Source: Desulfobulbus sp. Tol-SR (lineage in GTDB: Bacteria > Desulfobacterota > Desulfobulbia > Desulfobulbales > Desulfocapsaceae). From it: a DNA stretch of 64,000 nucleotides. Shown here one piece after another: positions 1-7,862 of this stretch. A program made the translations under genes and the position numbers. The DNA is taken from contig JROS01000007.1 in NCBI GenBank assembly GCA_000769715.1, positions 1 to 64,000 on the forward strand. Reading direction: 5' to 3'. The stretch's first letter is position 1; the number at the start of each line of letters is the position of its first letter. The notes beneath the pieces were generated by a model. The model ran no database searches, was not told the origin of the DNA, and saw nothing but the letters and a program-made list of their open reading frames with translations.

Positions 1-264
1 ATGGGTCAAGCCCTGGCGCAGGGTTTCCGGCGTCACCTCGCCCGGCCACCGCACCGCCAGCGTCGGGATCCCGGTGCGATCATGGATCTCCTGGGCCAGG
101 GCATGGGGAGCTGATCCCGGGACCAGGATCCGTATCGCCATCTCCCCGGCGCCGGACAATCGCCGGATCGTCTGCGCCGCGGCAAGGAGCTCGTGACGGA
201 ACGAGGGGGTCCGGTCGGCGACCGGTTCGGCGATCACCAGGATCCCGGATTGCAGAGCCGTCAT
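1..264 (-). CDS. Electron transfer flavoprotein alpha subunit (EtfA/FixB-like), N-terminal part, cut by window edge
   Basis: The reading frame runs off the left edge of the window, so only about 88 N-terminal residues are visible. They open with a short leader and then the hydrophobic strand GILVIAEP, the usual first beta strand of EtfA (ILVIAEH in many homologues), followed by a Rossmann-like stretch (IRILVPGSAPHALAQ). EtfA binds FAD and passes electrons between acyl-CoA dehydrogenases and the quinone pool. A GGAG lies directly before the ATG at 264, and the gene starts 23 bases after the stop of the broken acyl-CoA ligase, so the two belong to one operon. An etfB remnant upstream in the same operon supports the call. 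The family assignment from this fragment is moderately secure. Whether the gene is intact cannot be seen. Confidence 0.5.
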   Translation of the reverse strand, partial: MTALQSGILVIAEPVADRTPSFRHELLAAAQTIRRLSGAGEMAIRILVPGSAPHALAQEIHDRTGIPTLAVRWPGEVTPETLRQGLTH

Positions 265-287
265 CTCCGGTATCCCACAGCCGCCGC

Positions 288-1944
288 TCACGGCTCGTCC
301 GCCGCCATCCGGCGCAGGTCCTTGCGCAGCACCTTGCCGACCGTCGACTTCGGCAGTTCCTTGCAGAAGGCCACCATGGTGGGCAGTTTGTAGGCGGCCA
401 GCCGCTCCCGGCAGAAATCGATCATTTCCGCCGCGGTGGCGGTCTCACCCGGCTTGAGCACGACAAAGACCTTGATCTGCTCTCCCCGGGTGGAGTGCGG
501 CACTCCGATGGCGCAGGCCTCCATCATCTTGGGGTGGGCGAAGAAGACCTCGTCGATTTCCCGCGGATAGACGTTGTACCCGCCCGAGATGATCATGTCC
601 TTTTTGCGGTCGACGATATAGAAGTAGCCTTCGCCATCCATCGTGGCGATGTCGCCGGTGAAGAGCCAGCCGTCCCGCAGGGTGGCGGCGGTCTCGTCGG
701 GCCGGTTCCAGTAGCCGGCCATCACCTGCGGCCCCTTGACGATCAGTTCCCCCGCCTCGCCCGGGGCGACATCGGTGCTTCCGTCGACCAGGTCGACGAT
801 GCGGCAGTCGGTGTCCGGGAGGGGCAGGCCGATCGAGCCGATCTTGGTCCGGCCCATGCAGGATTGATATGGGTCACCGGGCAGGACTCGCTGAGGCCGA
901 AGCCCTCGGAGATCGTCGCCCCGGTACGTGCCCTGAATTCGTTGATCACCTCGACCGGCAGAGGGACGCTGCCCGAAAAGCAGCCCTTGATGCAGGAGAG
1001 ATCGAGGCTGTCGATCCTGGGGTGGCGGAGGATGCCGATATACATGGTCGGCACCATCGAGACGAAACCCGGCCGGAACTTGTCCAGGGTGTCGATCAGC
1101 TGGTCCGGCTGGGGCTTGGGGACCAGGACGTTGCTCCAGCCCAGGTAGAGGGAGTAGTTCATGCTGGTGGTGAGGCCCATGACATGGAAGAACGGCAACG
1201 CCCCCGGCATCACCTCGTCGTTTTCGCGAGTGAAGGCCGGGAACCAGGCGTCGACCTGCTGCAGCTGACGGCTGATATTGCCGTGGGTGAGCATGGCTCC
1301 CTTGGCGACCCCGGTGGTCCCGCCGGTGTACTGCAGCATCGCCAGGTCATCCATCGCCACAGGGGCGATTTCCGTCATGGGGATCTGCTCTTCGAGCAGG
1401 GCGCACCAGGGATAGAGGTCTGCGGAGGGCGCGACCTCGGCGGTCGGCACCACCCTGGCCGCCTTCAGGGCCGGGGGGAGGTAGTCTTCGAGACTGGTGT
1501 GGACGATCCGCGGATCGCCGTTTCGCTCCTGAGACCTGCCATCCGCCCGGCCAGCAGGTCGAGGGTGACCAGGCAGACGGCCCCCGAATCGTTGAGCTGG
1601 TGGATCAGCTCACGGTCGGTGTAGAGGGGGTTGTTCATCACCACCACCGCACCCAGCCTGAGGGTGGCGTGATAAGCGGCGACACAGGGGATCGTGTTGG
1701 GCAGCAGGATCGCCACCCGGTCGCCCTTGCCGATGCCGAAACCGGCCAGGGCGGCGGCAAAACGGTCGATCATCCCGCCAAGGTCGGCGTAGCTCAGGCG
1801 AAAACCCAGGAAGTACAGAGCGGTGCGACCGGGATAGTCTCTGATGTTGGCCGCCAGGATCTCGGGCAGGGGGACCTGCCGGTAGTCGATCGTGGGTGGC
1901 ACACCTTCATCGTAGTGGGCCAGCCAGGGTTTTGCATCCATCAT
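288..1944 (-). pseudogene. Long-chain fatty-acid--CoA ligase (AMP-forming), broken by two frameshifts
   Basis: Three consecutive frames together make one full-length ANL-superfamily ligase. Frame one (1944 to about 1530) has the N-terminal domain ending at LLAGRMAGL. Frame two (about 1530 to 870) carries the P-loop motif [12 protein letters not shown] and [15 protein letters not shown]. Frame three (about 868 to 288) has [25 protein letters not shown] and the C-terminal lysine motif [13 protein letters not shown]. Each join is repaired by adding one base: near 1527-1533, where the other frame continues with IVHTSLEDYLPP, and near 866-868. The enzyme would activate fatty acids to acyl-CoA. Start 1944 follows GTGAGGACAACGACA. 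All catalytic motifs survive, so the damage is recent or an assembly error. The neighbouring truncated etfB favours real decay. Confidence 0.85.
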
Positions 1945-2043
1945 TGTCGTTGTCCTCACCATTGCTCGGTTCGTGATCCGGGACCGGTCCGTCCACCTCG
2001 ACCGGTCCGGCAGTCACCTTGATCCAGGCGTTGATCGCCACTG

Positions 2044-2385
2044 TCACAAAAGCGCCCTCTCCTGCAAAAACGATGTGAATATGCCCACCTGGGCCTGAAT
2101 ACCGCCGCCGACCATCCGCCCGGCCCTGGTCTTTTCCGGCTCGATCGGTGCAAGAAAGATCGCGTCCGGCTCCGTCCCGGCCAGGGCCGGCTCTGCCGCC
2201 GTGATGATTCGGCTCGCAACCGCCGCCGCCTTGAGGATATTGGACAGGCTCGGGTAGCGGGGAGCGTAATGCCCCGCCTGGATGGTCGCCAGAGCCGGCA
2301 CGGGGAGCTCGAGGGTCTCCCGCATCCCGCCTTCCCAGTCCCGATCGCAGAGCAACCTGCCCGCCTCATGCCGCAACCGGACCAC
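2044..2385 (-). pseudogene. Truncated electron transfer flavoprotein beta subunit (EtfB C-terminal half)
   Basis: The 113 residues match only the C-terminal half of EtfB. The family hallmark LPVPALATIQAGHYAPRYPS (usual form LPAVLTVQ..NEPRYPSL) is present, followed by the helix NILKAAAVASR and the C-terminal tail with RAGRMVGG. EtfB is normally about 250 residues. The N-terminal nucleotide-binding domain is absent, and the DNA where it should lie is occupied by the divergent phosphatase gene starting at 2446. The 5' part was therefore lost, presumably by deletion or rearrangement. It is followed on the same strand by the frameshifted ligase and the etfA-like gene, so the locus was probably an acyl-CoA ligase/ETF operon serving beta-oxidation. 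Confidence 0.75.
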
Positions 2386-2445
2386 GGCGGTTAACCTGTC
2401 TTAAATACACTATAGTAATCAAACCTGATACATTAGAGGGAATAT

Positions 2446-3210
2446 ATGATCGAAACCGACACCTCCCCTCACGGCAGAAGCGTCAAGCTCTGGCTGGTCC
2501 GGCACGGCCAGGCATCCTTCGGCGAGGAGGATTACGACCGTCTGTCCCGGCTGGGCATGGAGCAGAGCCGGGTCCCGGGAACGCATTGCGCCAGGACGGG
2601 CCTGCGCTTCGATGCCGTCTATTCCGGCGAGATGAAGCGCCAGCGGGATACGGCCGGGCTGGTCCTCGAACGACAGCCCGTCCAGCCACCGCCTGCCCCC
2701 ACAATCCGGAGCGAGTTCAACGAATACGACTTCAAGTCGATTATCCGCGCCCTTCTCCCCGGCCTAGCGGCTGAGCTGGGCCTGGCGGATAACGCCTTCG
2801 CCGCCATCCGGGGAGACCGGAAGGCCTTTCAGAAACTGTTCAACACCCTCTACAGCCGCTGGGTCGCCGGCACCGACGATTCAGCAGATATCGAATCATA
2901 TCGGCAATATATATCCAGCATAGAGAAGGGACTGCGACCGGTCGCCGAGAACAGCCGCCCGGGGCAGAATATCGCCATCTTCACCTCCGGCGGCGTGATC
3001 AGTGCGGTTCTGCAACTGGCGCTCGATCTGCCGGATTCGATCGCGACCGAACTCGGCTGGCGGATCAGAAATACCTCGGTCTCCCTCTTCACCGCGCGGC
3101 CGGGCCCAGCGGCCGGGGCCGGCTCCCCGTTGCGGTGCCGATTGATGAGCTTCAATTCAACCGCCCATCTCGACCTGACCGGCAACCCCGATCTGGCCAC
3201 CTACCGGTGA
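2446..3210 (+). CDS. Histidine phosphatase family protein (phosphoglycerate mutase-like)
   Basis: 254 residues. The phosphohistidine motif of the branch-1 histidine phosphatase superfamily is LVRHGQASFG near residue 17-26. It is followed by LSRLGMEQSR and by FDAVYSGEMKRQRDTA, the second conserved arginine region. A C-terminal TSGGVISAVLQLAL supplies the region where the second catalytic histidine normally lies; here no histidine is obvious in that stretch (family form is SHG). Substrate cannot be told from sequence: members act on sugar phosphates, phosphoproteins or nucleotides. The start is supported by AGAGGGA seven bases upstream and an AT-rich promoter region at 2400-2440. The gene is transcribed away from the broken ETF locus and ends before a converging hairpin. 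Confidence 0.75.
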   Translation: MIETDTSPHGRSVKLWLVRHGQASFGEEDYDRLSRLGMEQSRVPGTHCARTGLRFDAVYSGEMKRQRDTAGLVLERQPVQPPPAPTIRSEFNEYDFKSIIRALLPGLAAELGLADNAFAAIRGDRKAFQKLFNTLYSRWVAGTDDSADIESYRQYISSIEKGLRPVAENSRPGQNIAIFTSGGVISAVLQLALDLPDSIATELGWRIRNTSVSLFTARPGPAAGAGSPLRCRLMSFNSTAHLDLTGNPDLATYR

Positions 3211-3439
3211 AGGCCACCGCGGCTGCAATCCGCCGTCCGGCCAAACGCTCCGCTCGTGGAATGTTACCGGCGTGATGCCTGGGGAAAATCGGGGCGGGGA
3301 TGATAATGAGGATTGGTTACAAAATCGAACAGATCATGGGGCGGCTGAATGGCGATCCGGAGGCCGCTGTCGAGCATCAGGCCGGCTATGGTTGCGCTGC
3401 GGGACAGTGCAATCCGGCCCTGGCGGAATCACGTATCGA

Positions 3440-3476
3440 GGGGGCAGTGGTCAGGCATTCCTTGACCACTGCCCCC
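3440..3476. terminator. 14-bp perfect hairpin between convergent genes
   Basis: GGGGGCAGTGGTCA (3440-3453) pairs perfectly with TGACCACTGCCCCC (3463-3476) across a 9-base loop. It lies in the 320-base space between the converging phosphatase (plus) and acyl-CoA synthetase (minus) genes, the usual place for a bidirectional terminator. There is no U-tract on either side, so rho-independent termination is not assured; an mRNA 3'-end stabiliser is an alternative. I see no credible gene elsewhere in 3211-3530. Confidence 0.5.
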
Positions 3477-3530
3477 GGCCTTGGGATTGGGACGAAGCCC
3501 GATTGAAAAGGACCGCAATCGACGAGCGGT

Positions 3531-5729
3531 TCAGGCTTCACTGCTGCCGGTCAGCCATTGCCGATACCGGAACATCCCGGCCACGGCCTTCACCGCCCGC
3601 TCCGGCGAGGAGAAGAATACGCCCTGGTAGCGGCAGTCGTCAAACCGGTACACGGTCCGCATGTCTTCGTTCGTGTGCAGGCTGACCCCGAGCACCGGTT
3701 TGCCGTAACGCTCGGTCAGGGTGACGACGTGGCGGATATAGTCCGCCTCCATCGCGGCCACCATCTTCTTGATCGCCTCGATCCTTGCCGGGGGATAGGC
3801 CGGATCGGATTTGCCGACCGAGTCCAGCATCCGACCGGCGAGGATGCTCCTGCCGTGGATGCCGAGATGAATGACGGCATCGCAGCCATCCCACCTGAGG
3901 AGTTCCTCGAGCGCGGTCCTGGGGATATTGGGATCGTTCTCGCCGACGATGTCGACGGGATTGCCGTGGCTCCAGTACGCCGGCAACAAGGCGCTGAGCC
4001 GGTCGATGATCGCCGGCGGGAGATCGGGTACGCTCAGATCGTTTTCCAGGCACAGGTCGGTGGCGATGACTCCCCAGCCGCCGCCGAGAGTCATGATCGC
4101 TACCCGGTTGCCCTTGGGCAGCGGCAGGGAGGAGAAGGCCGCGGACAGATCGAGCAGTTCCATCGGCTGCTGCACCTGGATGATGCCGGCCTGACGGCAG
4201 GCCGCGGCGAAGACCCGATGATCGGAGGCAATGGCCCCGGTGTGGCTGGCGGCCGCCGCGCTGCCCTTGCCGGTGCGGCCGCCCTTGAGGATGATCACCG
4301 GCTTTTTCCTGGAGACCCGGCGAGTGCACTCGAAAAACCGTTTGCCGTCCTTGATGCTTTCGACGTACAGCACCACGGTGCTGGTCTTGTCGTCATCCTC
4401 GAAGACCTGGATGTAGTCCTCGATGGTGACCATCGCCTCGTTGCCGGAACCGGAAAAGGCGCGGATGCCGATGTCCTGCTGCTCGGCGAACGCCAGCAGC
4501 TGGGTCCCCATGTTTCCCGACTGGCAGACCAGCGCCGTGCCGCCGGGGTTGGGATAGACATGGACGCCGGAGCAGAAGAAATCGATCCAGGGGTTGCAGA
4601 TCCCCATGGTATTGGGGCCGAAGATGACGACCCCCGCCTCCTCGGCCGCCTCCACCAGCCTCGCCTCGAGCGCCGCCCCTTCACCGCCGGTCTCGCGGAA
4701 GCCGGAGGTGATGAGGAGCATCGCCTTGACACCCTTCTGCCGCAACTCGGGGATGAGGTCGAGGACCTTTGCCGCCGGGATGGTCACCACCGCCAGGTCG
4801 ACCGGCTGATCGATGGCGGCGATCGAGCGGTAGACCGGTCGGCCCATCAGTTCTCCGCCACGGGGATTGACCAGGTAGACCTGCCCCTGGAAATTTCGGC
4901 TGAGGATGTTGGCGGTGACGGAATTGCCCCACTTGGTCAGGGTGCCCGAGGCACCGATGACCGCCACCGCTTTCGGATAATAGCAGGCCATGAAGGCCCG
5001 GGTGTCGATCGGCGTTCTCGTCCTGACCTCGCCCCGGTCGCGGTCGACGATGATCAGGCCGTCGACGGCAACCGGCTCCCCTTCCCGGTCGATCAGGATC
5101 GGATTGACGTCGATCTCCTTGATGGCGGGATACGCCACTGCCAGGTCGGACAGCGCCATCAGTATCCGCTTCATCGCCTCGAGGTTGACCGGCCTGGCGC
5201 CGCGGTAGGCGCCCAGCAGGGCCTTGGCCCGCAGTTCGGCGAACATCTCCTCGATCAACCGTTCCGAAAGCGGTGCGATCCGAATCACCGTATCGTTGAG
5301 CACCTCGGTGTGGATGCCGCCGAGGCCGAACAGGACCACCGGTCCGAACAGGGGGTCGCGGAAGACACCGGCCACCAGTTCCCTGGTGCCCTGCAACTGG
5401 GGCTGGAGGAGAAAGGAGGTGAGGTCGGCCCCGGCCCGGGCGATCATCTCCCCGGCCGCCTGCCTGACCTCGCCCGGGTTGGCAAGGCCCACCCGGACCA
5501 GACCGGCGTCGGTCTTGTGCAGGATCCGGCTGCCGCACCCCTTCAGCACGACCGGAAAACCGATCTCCACCGCGGCGGCGCCGGGGTCACCGTCCGGAGC
5601 AACGGCCTTCTCGGCCACCACCGGGATGCCGCAGGCGCTGAAAATCCGTTTGGCGCGATCCTCCGGGATCACCCCGTTGCCGGACGACGGACAGCTCTCA
5701 ATCAATTCTCCAACCGTACTTGTATTCAT
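3531..5729 (-). CDS. ADP-forming acetate/acyl-CoA synthetase, fused alpha and beta subunits
   Basis: 732 residues. The order is an ATP-grasp domain first (about residues 1-230, with GFPVVLKG, LHKTDAGLV and EIDVNPI), then a CoA-binding Rossmann domain (KAVAVIGASGTLTKWGN), then the two ligase domains of the succinyl-CoA-synthetase fold. The catalytic phosphohistidine is in AASHTGAIASD. These enzymes interconvert acyl-CoA + ADP + Pi with acid + CoA + ATP and serve acetate or acyl-acid formation with ATP gain, or activation in reverse. Many bacterial homologues (PatZ-like) carry the ATP-grasp domain last; here it is first. Start 5729 is chosen because it forms an ATGA overlap with the upstream TetR stop and has GGAG 10 bases ahead. 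This tight coupling makes the TetR protein its likely regulator. The acid used cannot be told. Confidence 0.88.
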   Translation of the reverse strand: MNTSTVGELIESCPSSGNGVIPEDRAKRIFSACGIPVVAEKAVAPDGDPGAAAVEIGFPVVLKGCGSRILHKTDAGLVRVGLANPGEVRQAAGEMIARAGADLTSFLLQPQLQGTRELVAGVFRDPLFGPVVLFGLGGIHTEVLNDTVIRIAPLSERLIEEMFAELRAKALLGAYRGARPVNLEAMKRILMALSDLAVAYPAIKEIDVNPILIDREGEPVAVDGLIIVDRDRGEVRTRTPIDTRAFMACYYPKAVAVIGASGTLTKWGNSVTANILSRNFQGQVYLVNPRGGELMGRPVYRSIAAIDQPVDLAVVTIPAAKVLDLIPELRQKGVKAMLLITSGFRETGGEGAALEARLVEAAEEAGVVIFGPNTMGICNPWIDFFCSGVHVYPNPGGTALVCQSGNMGTQLLAFAEQQDIGIRAFSGSGNEAMVTIEDYIQVFEDDDKTSTVVLYVESIKDGKRFFECTRRVSRKKPVIILKGGRTGKGSAAAASHTGAIASDHRVFAAACRQAGIIQVQQPMELLDLSAAFSSLPLPKGNRVAIMTLGGGWGVIATDLCLENDLSVPDLPPAIIDRLSALLPAYWSHGNPVDIVGENDPNIPRTALEELLRWDGCDAVIHLGIHGRSILAGRMLDSVGKSDPAYPPARIEAIKKMVAAMEADYIRHVVTLTERYGKPVLGVSLHTNEDMRTVYRFDDCRYQGVFFSSPERAVKAVAGMFRYRQWLTGSSEA

Positions 5730-6322
5730 TGGGCTCGGACTCCATGAAAGAGGATATGACTCAAGGTGGCGGTGGTACTGTCCACATCGAGTTGCCGGGA
5801 GAAGAGAATTTCTCCCAGGCAGGCATGTTCGATTGATCCCAGGATGCATTTGGTTAACAGCAATGGATCGATCCGGCGGTCGATTTCACCCCGGGCGATG
5901 CCGTCTTCGATCACCCCGCGGAGGGTCCGGGCGAAACCACGGGCGACGCCATAGGCGTCGGTAGCGAAGTACGCCGGGGTGCTCCGCACCTCCAGCAGCA
6001 GCATCCTGGCAAAGACCCGGTTTTCGGTATAACTTTTCAGACTGGAGCGGATCAGGATCTCGACCTTGTCGACCGCGGTTTCTGCCGGCGCCATCCGCTG
6101 TTTCACTTCCAGGTGAAAGGCGGTGAAGTGCTCATAGAGGACCTGGTAGAGAAGATCCTGTTTATCTTTGAAATATTTATAGATCAACCCTTCGGTCACC
6201 CCGGCGGTCGCCGCAATCTCGGCGGTGGTGATCGCCTGAAAATGTTTGGTCTTCAACAGGGTGGACAGCGCCTTGATCAGTTTCTGCCGGCCCGGTGGAT
6301 TGGTGTTGCCGCTGTGTCTCAT
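5726..6322 (-). CDS. TetR/AcrR family transcriptional regulator
   Basis: 198 residues. The N-terminal helix-turn-helix is typical: TTAEIAATAGVTEGLIYKYF (about residues 32-51) followed by KDKQDLLYQVL. The C-terminal ligand domain is of the fatty-acid-type TetR shape, but no ligand can be read from it. The stop overlaps the start of the acyl-CoA synthetase by ATGA, so both are one transcript. A perfect 21-base palindrome 29 bases upstream of the start is the likely operator, giving autoregulation of regulator plus enzyme. An acyl-CoA or acid inducer is a reasonable guess from the partner enzyme. Confidence 0.9.
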   Translation of the reverse strand: MRHSGNTNPPGRQKLIKALSTLLKTKHFQAITTAEIAATAGVTEGLIYKYFKDKQDLLYQVLYEHFTAFHLEVKQRMAPAETAVDKVEILIRSSLKSYTENRVFARMLLLEVRSTPAYFATDAYGVARGFARTLRGVIEDGIARGEIDRRIDPLLLTKCILGSIEHACLGEILFSRQLDVDSTTATLSHILFHGVRAQ

Positions 6323-6350
6323 ATTCCGGAGAGTCGATGAAGATTGGTAA

Positions 6351-6371
6351 GGTAAGTAACGCTTACTTACC
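6351..6371. promoter_or_regulatory. TetR-type palindromic operator
   Basis: GGTAAGTAA-CGC-TTACTTACC has 9-base perfect arms with a 3-base centre, the size and symmetry of TetR operators. It sits just upstream of the TetR gene start at 6322 and probably overlaps its promoter, so it should control the TetR/acyl-CoA synthetase operon. Confidence 0.75.
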
Positions 6372-6773
6372 AGTGCCGGGACTTGTCAAGCATTACTTGC
6401 GGCCGAAGGAGGGATTCATTGGCATGGACGAACCGCCGGCGCCATTTCCGGCTGTGATTAGCCATTGGATCTGGGGCAGGCCTCCGCCTGGCTGCCTCCT
6501 TGCTAGAGTTTTTTGATCAGGGTGTCCAGATGGCGAAACACACCCTGAATCCATGGCGGCAGGCCGCCCTCTGTTTTGCTTGCCGGTTCACAGCGCGATC
6601 GAAAGGAGAACCCCTCGGCCCCTTTCGCAGGATGCGGCAAAGTCAGGGACCTCGCCGCATCCTGCTGCTCTCTCGCCCTGCTCCTTCTCGAAGCGGGCAT
6701 AAGGCAGGCCGTTTCGTCCGCCAGGGATTTCCCGGACGGAGGGTTCTGCAGGGTTGTGATCTCGTCCTGTTTT
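6372..6773. other. Intergenic stretch without a recognisable gene
   Basis: About 400 bases between the TetR operator and the end of the UspA gene. The only structure noticed is TCAGGGTGT (6519-6527) with ACACCCTGA further right, a 9-base inverted repeat around a 14-base loop. It lacks a properly placed U-tract on either strand. Short frames here have no ribosome site or recognisable sequence. Confidence 0.4.
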
Positions 6774-7205
6774 CTATTCGTGTTCCGCCGGCACGACCAG
6801 CACCGGGATTTTCGAATTTTTGAGTACCGATTTGATATTGCTGCCGACCGAGGAACTGGACAACAACCCCTCGCTGGCCCCCATGACGATCAGATCACAT
6901 TCCTTCTCCGCCGCCTGTTCGAGGATTACCTCGACCACGCCCCCTTCCTTGACCACGATCTGACTGGGAGGGCTGACGTAGCTTTCTTCTTCTGTTTCGT
7001 TTTCCTTGGAGAATTCGCTCAAGGCGGTCCGCGCCATCTGTTTGGGCGTCACCTTGCCGACAAGGGCATGCTTGGCCTCCTCCGTATTGTTTTGACTGAA
7101 ATGCCAGATGGCAAATTTGTCATGCGACCTGCTGCCCTGGCAGAGTATGACTCCTACTTTGCCAAGGTTAGCCGATTCGTTATTACAGAAAAGAGCCGTG
7201 TGCAT
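6774..7205 (-). CDS. Universal stress protein (UspA-like), atypical N-terminus
   Basis: 143 residues. The C-terminal half is a clear UspA domain: ILEQAAEKECDLIVMGASEG, then GSNIKSVLKNSKIPVLVVP, which is the ATP-binding GxxG-type loop region and last strand. The N-terminus lacks the usual first strand (family form KILVATDFS) and begins MHTALFCNNESANLG. An in-frame TAG sits immediately before the ATG and an AGAGGA ribosome site precedes it, so the short start is real as the sequence stands. The protein may be a truncated member or a frameshifted one. UspA proteins are cytoplasmic stress proteins of poorly defined function. Confidence 0.75.
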   Translation of the reverse strand: MHTALFCNNESANLGKVGVILCQGSRSHDKFAIWHFSQNNTEEAKHALVGKVTPKQMARTALSEFSKENETEEESYVSPPSQIVVKEGGVVEVILEQAAEKECDLIVMGASEGLLSSSSVGSNIKSVLKNSKIPVLVVPAEHE

Positions 7206-7412
7206 GAAAATCCTCTATTGGCGGCGGTTACGCATTGACCGAATGCCTATCCGTATATGGCCTCCGGTTCACTGCCAAAAACGGGTGAAGGCTGTCGAAG
7301 ATCAGGGTTGCGGATCAAGTATGCCGGTCGAGGGGGCAAGGCGGGATCATCGCCGGCAGATCAAGAAATTGTCTACGTATTAACAGACTGATACGTTTGC
7401 AGGCGGATCCTT

Positions 7413-7473
7413 TTTGACGTACCCTGAAATTTGCGCTTGACTTGCACATTTGGTCGTTTTACCATACGTCAAA
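7413..7473 (+). promoter_or_regulatory. Promoter of the permease/arsC operon flanked by an inverted repeat
   Basis: A sigma-70-type promoter TTGACT (7437-7442), 17-base spacer, TACCAT (7460-7465) drives the ArsR gene at 7488. TTTGACGTA (7413-7421) and TACGTCAAA (7465-7473) are perfect inverted copies that bracket the promoter. The right copy overlaps the -10 box, so binding there would block RNA polymerase. The ArsR protein encoded directly downstream is the obvious candidate ligand. Confidence 0.6.
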
Positions 7474-7487
7474 CAACGGGGGTCCGC

Positions 7488-7841
7488 ATGACCGAAAAAG
7501 AAAAGGCGCTTATTGAAGCCAAGGCTAATATTCTGAAGGCATTGGGGCATCCGACCCGCCTGTGGATGGCCGAACAGCTGGCAGGCGGGGAAAAGTGCGT
7601 ATGTGAATTGGCGGAAAACATCAACGCCGACTTCTCGACTGTCTCCAAGCACCTGACCGTCCTCAAGCAGGCCGGCGTGGTCGAGGTCGACAAGCGCGGC
7701 AAGCAGGTCTACTACCGGCTGAAAGTCCCCTGCATATTGAATTTCATGCCATGCGTCGAGGCGGTCTTGCAGGCAACGGCCCAGAGCCATATTGAACTGA
7801 TGGATCAAAAACGGCCTATCGGCCAGATTGACGCGGTATGA
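7488..7841 (+). CDS. ArsR/SmtB family metal(loid)-sensing repressor
   Basis: 117 residues. The winged-helix recognition region is ENINADFSTVSKHLTVLKQA, preceded by the ALGHPTRLWM segment typical of ArsR. The pair Cys37-x-Cys39 in KCVCEL matches the As(III)/Sb(III)-binding CVC site of classical ArsR proteins; Cys82 and Cys89 near the C-terminus may add ligands. The start at 7488 has GGGGG nine bases upstream; a longer in-frame start at 7431 lies upstream of the promoter -10 box and is rejected. It is first gene of a nine-gene plus-strand operon and probably represses it until metalloid binds. This differs from the second ArsR at 17921. Confidence 0.9.
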   Translation: MTEKEKALIEAKANILKALGHPTRLWMAEQLAGGEKCVCELAENINADFSTVSKHLTVLKQAGVVEVDKRGKQVYYRLKVPCILNFMPCVEAVLQATAQSHIELMDQKRPIGQIDAV

Positions 7842-7862
7842 CAATGGACATGGTGGCGTGAA

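Noticed and set aside
3300-3506. 68-codon plus-strand frame with a fair ribosome site
   Set aside because: It spans the perfect hairpin at 3440-3476 between convergent genes and has no recognisable sequence.
3558-5747. 729-codon plus-strand open frame opposite the acyl-CoA synthetase
   Set aside because: Antisense shadow of a clear gene in GC-rich DNA; composition is rich in Asp, His and Gly and no family is recognisable.
6519-6550. 9-bp inverted repeat as a terminator of the UspA gene
   Set aside because: More than 200 bases from the stop and without a U-tract on the proper strand.
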